A stretch of 64,000 nucleotides of DNA from contig JAIVFJ010000114.1 in assembly GCA_025765615.1 (NCBI GenBank), positions 124,001 to 188,000 on the forward strand. The letters are read 5' to 3'. Within the stretch, counting starts at the first letter, position 1. Every line of letters starts with the position of its first letter. The stretch comes from Zopfochytrium polystomum (taxonomy: Eukaryota; Chytridiomycota; Chytridiomycetes; Chytridiales; Chytridiaceae). The notes beneath the pieces are model-generated. The model made no database searches, was not told where the DNA came from, and saw only the letters and a list, made by a program, of their open reading frames with translations. A program made the position numbers and the translations under genes. This document shows positions 55,318 to 64,000 of the stretch, one piece after another.

Positions 55318-57440
55318 TCACCACCACCGCATTTCCGCGAGCCCCGCCTCCTCCGCGCGCCAGCCGGCGGCGGCGACGACGGGCACCGGGACGGGGCGGT
55401 CGGGCGCCGCGGGGTAGCGGAAGACGGTGGACTCGAGCGGGCGCAGGGTGCCGCGGCGGGGATCCGCGTCGGCGGCGGCCTCCGCCGCCGCCGCTTGGGG
55501 GTCCCAGTGCGCTTGCGGTGGTGGCGGCGGCGGCGGATGCTGTGCGGGGACCGGCCACGACTGCGCGACGGCGTGTTCGCGGTGCGGAGAGTGGTGTTGT
55601 TGGTGGTGGTGGCGGTGGTGGTTGCGGTAAACGTTTTGGTGGTCGCTCTTTGGCGGTAACGTGGGGGCGTTTTCGCGGTGGTGGAAGTCCGGGCTGGCGG
55701 CGGGAGGGCAGGCAGTGAGAAGGGAGGAGGAGCGCGGGGGGAAGAGTTGTGAGGCGTGGTGGAGGCGGTGGAGGACGTAGGGGAGGAGGACGGCGGGGAA
55801 GAGGAGAGAGAGGGCGGAGACCACTGCTATGAGGACTTCATTTCGCCGAATGCGGGTTGCCGAAAAAAAAGTTGCCGAAAAAGAAAGGATAGATGACGGT
55901 ATTGCAGACGGGATTGGCTGCGGTTAGTGCGGCCAATGGGGAGGCCCGGTCACTGAAGTAAATATGAAAACGACCAAAAAAAAAAAAAAAACTCACCGAT
56001 CACGGCGCGGGTCTTTGGGTAGTCGACTGCGTCCAAGTCCTCGTAAAACTCGGCTCCGTTCTGGGCCTGCTGCTGTGGCGACGTGCCGGTGGTGGCGGCT
56101 GCGGCGACGCTACGAGCGGAAGAGGAGGACGGCCATGAAATCGGCGTCGGAGTCGATCCGTTGGCGGACCACTTCCACCAGGGGAGCGTAAAGTACGAGC
56201 CCGGGACGGGCGATGGGAGCGTGAAGGACTTCTGTTGAATTTGGATGGTATAGGTTCAGTGGGAGGCTCCGAAACAGAGAAAACGGAACCAAAGATGAAA
56301 CCAGCTGGCACGATCCTCCGCCTCCTCCTCCACCGCCACCGCCGGCTGAGTCAAATATGGCAACGGCGCACGCGTCGCTGTCCCTGCACTTTTTTGCGCA
56401 GTCTGATTGCGTCGCGGCGTCCACCGCAGGGCCGTAGTCGCTGTCGTTGAACGCCTGCGGAGTGGCAGCGGGAGCGACTTTGTAAGTACGTGAACACGCA
56501 TATGTATACTCCCTCCCTTCATCTCTACGCGTATAAACATACCTTGTTGTAGGTGATCCAGTTCTCGTTTCCGCCCCAGATCAGGCGTTTGGTCGGGTGC
56601 GGCTCATACTGTGGCAGTCACGTGAGCGGAGTGAATTGTCTAAAAACGGGAAACACACAAACAGCAGGGCGAACCCACCGCCTTGGCGTAGCACCCACGC
56701 TGCGACTCGCCGTCCGCCCACACGATGGCGTCGATCGACACAGTGCCGGCCCCGTATCCGTGGCTTTGATCCCACGTCGCCATCCGCTCGATACAGTCGG
56801 TCCACGACACGGCGCCCCGCACGTTGGGGCCGTCGGCGTCGTCGGGCACGTCGTCGGCGCCGAGTTGGTCGCCGCTGGTAATGAAGGCGACAACGACGGG
56901 CAACGCAATAGCAGTGTCTGCGCCGGTCGTCGCCGGGGACGGCGCGTCGGCGTCGGTGGTGGTGGTGTTGGCGGCGTCGTAGGCGCCGTCGTTGTCGGGG
57001 CTGGTGGCAAGGGTCCAGGCTGCTGACCATCCCAATGACTCGGAGCGTGCGTTTGAGGGCGGCGAGTTGGTTACGGAATCTGCGGCGACGCTGGTCGTGG
57101 GGTAGATGGGTGCGAGGAGGAAGATGACGAATAGGAGGAGTGTGGCTGGAATAACAACGGGAGCGGCGCCAACGAGGCCCTCCACTGACGATGCATGAGT
57201 CTTTAGAGGGCATGAGGTCTTGAATGGTCTTTCCACTCCAGGCTCGGTCGTTCTCGCTGGACCATTGTACAGCGGATTAGATAATCCCGCTGCTCTGTCC
57301 CCTCCTCTTCTTCCTCTTGCGGATAGATCGACGTTGCCTTTGCCGCTTCTGACAGTGCTTCTGCCGCCCGTGCAGTGCATCGCCGTGTAGGAATTGATTT
57401 TCTGGTTTTGTCTTCTGGGGCTGCGACCCTTTGAACACAA
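55318..57440 (-). CDS. Type I membrane protein with apple/PAN-like Cys modules
   Basis: Five exons, by hand: 57440-56679, about 56608-56544, 56454-56302, 56231-55997 and 55826-55318. A hydrophobic segment LLFVIFLLAPIYPTTSVAA lies near residue 105 and could be a signal anchor. The extracellular part has WTDCIERMATWD, GCYAKAV, LIWGGNENWITYNK, then a Cys-paired module SDCAKKCRDSDACAVAIF with a Gly run and SCQL, which resembles an apple/PAN domain. KSFTLPSPVPGSYF follows. The membrane span VVSALSLLFPAVLLPYVL leads into a His/Pro-rich cytoplasmic tail. The ligand is unknown; a cell-surface or adhesive role is inference. The start could be further in, nearer the hydrophobic segment. Confidence 0.65.
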
Positions 57441-59300
57441 CAGTTCTCATTGGTGTGTGCGTTTCTTCCCTGTGTCCAAGGGTGCTGGTGGTTGGTTATC
57501 TTGCATAAGATTCAGTGGCAGTCATCATATACGCTCCTAATGCATTGAAGTCGCTTTGTCTCCAAAACATTCTTCTCCCTGGGTATTAAGAAAACGACAT
57601 TCAATCGATCCAGCAAGCCGAGTATGATTTGAACGAACACATCGATTTCATCGGAGTGCACCTGGCCACTGATATTGCAGTTTAAATCTTTAAGCTGTAC
57701 CCTCGCCCTCGCGCAAACCGCATCTTTCCATCCACGTTTTCACATTTCGCCACAATTCAGAGCTCTTTTGACTGATAACAAATTCGCAAATCCACTAATA
57801 ATATCCTGCAGCATTATTTAAATGGCTATTTTCTTGACAGACGTCAAGATCGATAATTCATTGCGATCACGTCGTGCCCAACCAATATCTCTTTTACTCA
57901 AGGCGCGAGAACCCCCTGACATAAATAAAAAAAATAAAAAAACTCCGCCTGGGTCTCCACCGTAACTGTGCTCAGAAACTCAATTTTTTCCACAAATGAT
58001 CATCCACTCCCTTACACACACACTCACTCTCACTCTCTCTCTCTCACTCTCTCTCTCACTCTCTCGCTCTCTCACTCTCTCTCTCTCTCTCTGTCTTTCT
58101 TTGGCTTTCTCTTATTTCAAATGCGCCTGGCCAGAAGGCCAGTCATATTTTTTTGCCTTTTTCGGCAAAATTGACAGGGTAAGCAAGGTTAGCTGGGCCA
58201 AAAGGCCAGCCACAATTGCTTGCAGCCGATGAAGGTTAGCATGTGGCCTTCTTTGTCCAACATCTACCGTGGCCTGTTGTGAGTAGCATGCACCATCGCT
58301 TCCAGCATCGACAATGCAAACAATTGTTGGATAGGCCCTTTCACACTCCTCCTTCTCACATGCTTTTCAATGACTTTCTCTCACATAAGCAGTCTTGACA
58401 CAGACCCGCCTTCATTATTTATTTGTTGCCAGAGATTTTGATCTTGAGAGTATCTACTATTTGGTTTTGAAAATGCAGGGGTGTCAACTGGAGCCTTAAA
58501 ACAATTAAGTTTACCTGAACTCCAAGTCATGGTTGGGATTTGGCTGTGTTTTCCACTTTATACGGTGCCTATCAAAGTGCTGGATTATCCATACACACCC
58601 CGACTATGGGCCTAGGGATAAGGTTGTTGTGAATTTGATTTGGAATGCGACAAGAGGCCATGAGTAACTTATTCTTTTGCGGAGTGTACAGGGGTATGTA
58701 GTGTAGTGTGACGTTCAAAGCTTGTAACTGACTATCGAGCCAGGCTATTTATATCTGACGGATTTGTCTTATTTCACCATGTAGGGGTGACGTTGGTGAC
58801 TGGGTTGCAGACCGAGTGGTCATCAGAGTGGTGGCAAGGCATAGATGACTGCGGGGGACAGGTGCGAAGCGCTTACCTCTTGCCCATCTACTATGCTGCT
58901 GGCCCCATGAAGGGGATACCCTGTGGCCAACAGAGGAGGTTGAAACTGTAGGCGACCGACAAAGTATGTCTGTCCCCCACAGTGCGCTTGCCTTTTAGTT
59001 TGTCTGCGGAGGTGTCTTAGCTTCCCTACTGTACCAGCAGATCTTGCATATTTCCTAGTTTGCAATTGGACTCTTCCTGTGAAGCCCAGTTCGTGCAGTG
59101 CGCACACACCATGCGGCACCAGCCGGGTCCAACAACAAAGGCTTTGCCTTGACATATTTTGGATTTTTACGTTCTGCTGAGTGCGACTCTTGGCAACAAC
59201 GCACATTTCCTTCGAGCAAATTTGCAGCCTTGTCACGGAGAAGGGGTGTGCTAAATTTTTCTTTTTTTTTTTAACAGAAAATCAATCGATCGATCTATCA
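57441..59300 (+). other. Gene-free stretch
   Basis: A (CT)n tract at 58020-58095. No gene or tRNA recognised; open frames are short. The region at 59180-59300 directly precedes the oxidase-like gene. Confidence 0.55.
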
Positions 59301-62300
59301 ATGCCACCACCGCCCCCAACGACAGCCCGTCGGCGGCCGCATCATCGGCCGCTTCAACAGCCGCATCCGCCGCCGCATCCACCGATGCAGCCGCTGCCAC
59401 AGCCACAACGCGTGCGGCGGCGGCGGCGGCGGCGGCGGCGGAGTCGGCTCGCTCGTCGTCGTGGTTTGTCTCGGTGTCTGTCTGGGCGTCTGTCGCTGCG
59501 CCGTTTGAGCCCGACCCTCTCGCACAACTGCCGCCTCCGCCGCCGCCGCCCCCGCCTCCGCAGACGCAGCAGCACTGGCGTTGATGTCGGCATCGTGCGG
59601 CCCCGCGGCCGTGTACCGAAGCGGTCGCCCTTTCCAGCTGCTCCGCTGCTCCTTCTCCTCCTCCGCCCTCCCCGATACTGTCATCACCACCACCACCACC
59701 ACCGCTACAAGCACCATCACCTTCACCATCACCATCACAGTCCTCGCCGGCGAGTTGTAGTAGGACGCCGATGGCAACGACGGCAAGGACTCTGCCCTTC
59801 CGGTACACCACCCTTATCAATAGGATCATCCTTTCGATCGGCAACACTGCCGCCAACTCCGCCCCCACCCATCCCTCCTCCGTCATCGCAACGAGCTCTC
59901 CTCCCATCAGCATCAGCATCCGCATCATCATCATCATCACCATCAGCGCTATCGTACTTGCCAGCAAAAGAACGAGCATCCCGGCTGCAACGACAGGGTC
60001 CCCTTGCGTTGTCACGATCGCTCCGTGGAGCACTAGCAGGAGCAGCAGGGGAAGGGTCTCCTCGCTCGACTCTTTCGCAGCAAAGCAACGGCCACTCATC
60101 TATAGGACTCCTCCAGCTCCTCCTTACCATCTTCCCCGCCCTTGTCGCCCTCGTCGCCGTTTCAACCCCTCCTGTGGCCGCTGGGAATGCTTCTGTCGTG
60201 TACTACTGGGACATTCAGTACATCGACAACGTCAGCCCCTACGGCGGTCCCCCCAAACGGGTTATTGGTGTCAACGGGGACTGGCCGCTGCCGACGCTCC
60301 AGGCATCCGAGGGCGACACGCTGTCAATAGTCGTCAGGAACTCTCTGGATGTGCCAACAGCCCTCCATGCCCGCGGTCTGTTGCAGAGCGGGCAACCGTG
60401 GATGGATGGCATGCCTATGGTGTCCCAGTGGTATGGCCCCCTTCCTTATTCTTAGTTTGTGTGTTGGGTGTCCCATTATCATTCCCAACCATGAATTCCT
60501 GCTCACGCTCGACCTTTAGCCCAATTGCCCCTGGATTCAACTATACCTATACGTACGAAATTCGACAGCATGGAACATTTCTAATTGAAGGACTTTACAA
60601 TGTGGGTTAACGTCGAATCTTTTCGACCCTCGCTGACCAAATCTGACGGAATTTGTGAATGCAGGGCCAGCTATTGGATGGGCTTCGAGCGCCGCTAATT
60701 ATAAAAGCGCCGAAAGAACTCACCTCCTATGATGCGGAGTATGTCGTTACTGTATCTGGTAAGGACAAAACAGTCTTGAAGGCTTCAACTAATCATTTCA
60801 CGTTGCGGCGCTTCGATTTTGTGTGAAGATTGGTACGATTTACCAGCAACAACTGTCAAAAACAACTACCTAAGTTTGTTCAATCCGATGGGAGACGAAC
60901 CGCTTCCAGGTCTTGATTCCTTATATTCCCCAATCGTGGTTTTCTCACATGGAGTTTCAAAATCGAACCTGATCCTGATGGCTCAACCCTCCACTCTTAT
61001 TAGATTTCGGCCTGCTGAACGAAATGGTCAACGCCTCAGTTTCTTTTACACCAGGACTCACGTACCGGCTCAGGATCGTTTCTATGAGCGCATTTGGCGC
61101 TTTTAACTTTGCAATTGACGGTCACAACATGACGGTGATCGAACTTGACGGGGTCGACACGCAGCCATCGATCGTTTCGTCACTCACGCTTAGCCCAGGA
61201 CAGCGCGTGTCAGTCCTGGTCGACGCGCTTCCCCTGGCGAACGTTACTGCGATCTACTACGCCATCCGTGCGCCCCTAGACCTGTTTGGTGGACCACCAC
61301 GCCCTTGCTCAAACTCCTGGATCGTATACAATCTCCCCGCGGAGAAATCTGCCGCGTTAACCGCTGGCGATAGCGACGGTATCTATACCGGCCCCGCAGC
61401 GGCCACGCCGCCGGCCCAGAACCTAGACGGCTTGGTGTCCCCGGCAGTAGAAGGGGCGCTGTGGGAGCCGGTGACTTTAAACGGTTCGATCGAGCTCTCG
61501 CTCAGTGTGCGCGGCGACGGGGGTAGCGTGGGCCGACGTGAACGGGCGCGGGCCTTTTATCGCGCCGCTCGTACCGCTGCTGCACACCGCGCAGACCTGG
61601 TCGTCGAACGCCGCCATCGCGCTGGACGCGCGGATCTACGGGCCGGCGTCGAACGCGTGGGTGGTTAGCGGCAACGACGTGGCTGGGTCGCCGAACGTGG
61701 TCGAGGTCACGTTCTTCAACAACTTTGGGCACCCGCTGGGGCTGACGTTTCACGGGCACCTGGCGCAGGTGGTTGAAGTTCCGACGAACGTTAAAGGCAG
61801 CGACCGGTCTCTGGTGGGAACTTTCAGCCGGAACGGGACGGTAATGCGGCGAGACACTGTCTGGATCAACCCGGGACGATGGGTGATTGTCCGACTCAGA
61901 ATAAGTAATCCTGGGGTTTGGATGATCCGAGCGGGAAGTGCGTTGAATTGTGAGTGGCTCTACCGTCTCCCTTATTTTCATCGACGCTTGCGATCGACCT
62001 CAGCGCAACGGAATTTTAACTTACTGTCGCTAAAACCCCAAATCTCCATCACTCTTTAATCCGTATGTGATCCAGACCTGGGAGGCCTAGGGCTAGCCAT
62101 GATCGAGTCGCCTCACCTTCTTCCACCGTACTCCGCGGCCGTAGCGCAAGCGGACTCGACCTGCGGGGCGCTGGGGATTCAGGCGACAGGAAACGCCGCG
62201 GGACACGTCGACAACCCGCTGGACCTGTTGGGGGCCAACGAGGCCTCGGGGCCGGTCCCGACAGGAGTTGTGGGGTGGCGCGGGTGGGTGCTGGTGGTGG

Positions 62301-62512
62301 CTTGCGTGGCGGCCGGTTTGGCGGGGCTGGTGGTCACCGCCACCACGTTTGCGGGCGGCGGAGGGCACCGGCGGAGGCAGTTGCCCGCCGAGGAGCCCGC
62401 CAGCCGCGGCGACGGCAGCGAAGCGGCGTCGTCGTTGTCGTTGTCGTCGTCGCCTTCGCCGTCGTCGCGACGGACTACGAGACTGGCAGTTCCTGCCGCC
62501 GGCACGTCATAG
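59301..62512 (+). CDS. Multicopper-oxidase-like membrane protein lacking copper ligands
   Basis: Six exons with GT-AG introns: 59301-60430, 60520-60601, 60665-60758, 60829-60909, 61004-61949 and 62076-62512. After a long His/Arg/Pro-rich leader come a hydrophobic signal-like segment (LLQLLLTIFPALVALVAVS) and a Fet3/laccase fold: VIGVNGDWPLPTLQ, QPWMDGMPMVSQCPIAPG, GQLLDGLRAPLIIKAP, TYRLRIVSMSAFGAFNF, NPGVWMI. A C-terminal membrane span (GWVLVVACVAAGLAGLVV) precedes a basic tail, as in Fet3. The copper sites are altered: LHxHG is LHARG, the HSH block is IEGLYN, HPFHLHGH is HPLGLTFHGH, and the HCHxxxH block is RAGSALN. The frame slips at the G5 run at 61519-61523. The protein probably cannot bind the usual coppers. 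The start is uncertain because the leader is low complexity. Confidence 0.75.
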
Positions 62513-63107
62513 CGGTGACAACGGCGGAAGGCGGAGGCAGATTGGCAGGATGACGGTAGAAGCCGGGTGCGAACGCAAAGTAGGGGGCAACCGTGGTCGT
62601 GGGGGTGTTTGCTGTATGGAATTTGGAGCAGGTACAGGGAGTAATACAAGTAATAATGGAAGTACCCAAAAGTAACTGGAAGGACGCTGCACTCGCGCTC
62701 TCTCCCACATTGTCAGGAAACCAACCCCCCGCACCCACCCGGGAACGTCACCGTCGCCAGCAAAAGCAGAAACGAATCCCATTTGGAACGCGCGCGTCAT
62801 GTTCGACAGCCTCGTGCTCTACAGCGATTTCGGCGTCAGCTTTGTGCCGGAAAAATACAGAGCTAAAAAAGAAAAGGAAAAAAAGAAAAAAGAAAAAAAA
62901 AAAAGAAAAAGAAAAGAAAAGGGAAACAACCGCAGAAACGCGAACGCGAAGAACAACGCGATCCCCCTCCCCTTCCCCAACCCTGAGCTTCCCCAATCCT
63001 ACTCATCTCCTCACCCTTTTGTAACGGAACACACACACACACACGCACACACACACACACACTCACACACACACACACCCCGCACCTCGACGCGCTCTCC
63101 ACAACCG
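62513..63107 (+). other. Intergenic stretch with A-rich and CA-rich tracts
   Basis: A/G-rich run at 62865-62930 and (CA)n at 63028-63078, immediately upstream of the last gene. No coding sequence found. Confidence 0.55.
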
Positions 63108-64000
63108 ATGCCCTTCAACAAGGCCTCCAAGCCGGCAACCGCGTCGGTCCCGGCGCTCGACGACCCGTCGTCCGCCCACGCGACCCCGCCCCCGGGCACG
63201 CGCCCGTCCTCCGCCACCACCACGACCGCGACCAGCTCCGCCAAACGCGCCGCCGCCGCCGCTGCCGCCGCCGCCACCCCTCCTACCACCACCACCCCGA
63301 CCACCACCGCCACCACCACCCCGGCGACGCTCGACGCGCTCCTCCCCGCGTCCGCGGCCGCCCGCCTCCTCGCGCACCTCTCCGTCCGCGCGCCGCAGCT
63401 GACCCAGCTGTCGCGGTGCTCGCGGCGGTGGCGCGCCGCGGCCGCGGCGGCCGCGGCCGCGCGCGGACGCGGGTTCCGCGAGGCCGCGGAGGAGGCGGCC
63501 TGCTGGGGCGGCGCGGGGCCAACGGTCGCGGGCGCGGTGCGGTGCGGCGGCGGTGGCGGCGGGGGGTCGGCGGTGGCGGACCCGATGGTGGTGCGGGCGG
63601 TGGTTGGTGCTGCCGTAGCGGCGTGGGCGGCGGAGGAGGAGGCGGCGGCGGCGGCCGCCGCCGTGACGGCGACGGCGAAGGCGGGGGGCGGGGAGGAGGC
63701 GAGCCAGGGGCGGCTGCTGCGGGTTGGCGGTGTCGCGGGTGCGGCTGGTCCGGCAGCGGTGTTGGCGGCGTCGCCGGCGACGGCGGGGGCCGGGAGCGTT
63801 CTGGGCGGGGCTGCGGCGGCGACGGCGGCGGCGGGGGTTGGTGGCGTAGTTGGGGGCGGCGGCGGCGGGGGGGCGGAGGTAGAACGTCGCGGCCAGCGGG
63901 CGGCGGGTGCGGCGGGGCTGCAGCGGCAGCTGTTTGACGCGGTGCGGGAGGCGTTGGAGGCGTACGATGCGGGCGGGTGGTGCGCGCTGCCGGTGCTGAG
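63108..64000 (+). CDS. Ala/Gly-rich F-box-like protein, 5' part
   Basis: An open frame from ATG 63108 runs uninterrupted past the window end (about 297 codons). After a Thr/Pro/Ala-rich start comes TLDALLPASAAARLLAHLSV, then QLTQLSRCSRRWRAAA, which resembles the short helical F-box-like module seen in other local proteins. The rest is rich in Ala and Gly with a Trp-containing helix near residue 145 (VRAVVGAAVAAWAAEE) and LFDAVREALEAYDAGGW near the end. The C-terminal part is outside the window, so the function is open. GC-rich codon usage fits the neighbouring genes. Confidence 0.55.
   Translation, partial: MPFNKASKPATASVPALDDPSSAHATPPPGTRPSSATTTTATSSAKRAAAAAAAAATPPTTTTPTTTATTTPATLDALLPASAAARLLAHLSVRAPQLTQLSRCSRRWRAAAAAAAAARGRGFREAAEEAACWGGAGPTVAGAVRCGGGGGGGSAVADPMVVRAVVGAAVAAWAAEEEAAAAAAAVTATAKAGGGEEASQGRLLRVGGVAGAAGPAAVLAASPATAGAGSVLGGAAAATAAAGVGGVVGGGGGGGAEVERRGQRAAGAAGLQRQLFDAVREALEAYDAGGWCALPVL

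Noticed and set aside
59251..60099. Minus-strand ORF opposite the start of the oxidase-like gene
   Set aside because: Composition mirrors the His/Arg/Pro-rich leader; no start context or domain.

Overview
The window is nuclear DNA of a eukaryote, most likely a zoosporic (chytrid or blastocladiomycete-like) fungus. Evidence: GC-rich exons split by short GT-AG introns (about 50-190 nt), intron-bearing tRNA genes, a Ty3/gypsy chromovirus with Tf1-like self-priming, ankyrin proteins built on a 'VLQWWKDSGL' unit, a fungal-type Reeler protein, an OS-9 lectin and a Fet3-like multicopper oxidase fold. The phylum is inferred; the window holds no rRNA or standard marker gene.

Region 1 (1-8498) is a giant inverted repeat. 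Two nearly identical 2.1-kb arms, each with a tRNA-Gln gene, a CAGAGTTG-type minisatellite and a 3' LTR, enclose two unlike halves of a Ty3/gypsy chromovirus in opposite orientation. The left half (minus strand) is an LTR-bounded gag-protease-RT element that lost RNase H and integrase. The right half (plus strand) carries RNase H, integrase, chromodomain and 3' LTR. Region 2 (8.5-16.8 kb) is gene-poor and AT-richer: dispersed repeats, scattered tRNA genes (Val, Ala, Phe, Lys, Asn, Cys, Arg), a 5' gene fragment abutting tRNA-Lys, and one novel ORF. Region 3 (17.2-24.2 kb) has a multi-span membrane protein gene, a decayed DD35E transposase and a large ankyrin gene with an RNA polymerase II CTD-like tail. 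Region 4 (24.6-26.9 kb) is an inverted-repeat-flanked segment holding a solo LTR of the region 1 element.

Region 5 (27-41.8 kb) holds a secreted protein with ADP-ribosyltransferase-like motifs, a second, frame-broken ankyrin gene, a truncated GH43 gene, tRNA-Asn, a second copy of the membrane protein family, a Reeler-domain secreted protein and an F-box/LRR-like gene. Region 6 (42-50 kb) holds a decayed NACHT/STAND remnant next to a dispersed repeat, a long empty stretch, an MDR-superfamily oxidoreductase with four exons, and a proline/histidine-rich ORF. Region 7 (50.9-64 kb) holds the OS-9/Yos9-like ERAD lectin, an apple/PAN-like type I membrane protein, a membrane-anchored multicopper-oxidase-like protein that has lost most copper ligands, and the 5' part of an Ala/Gly-rich F-box-like gene.

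Several otherwise good genes are broken only by single-base shifts inside G or C homopolymers (5450, 31520, 37822, 61519, 29824). This looks more like consensus error than true pseudogenes. Exon boundaries are manual GT-AG calls and may be off by a base or two. The genes do not form one pathway; secreted or membrane products are frequent.
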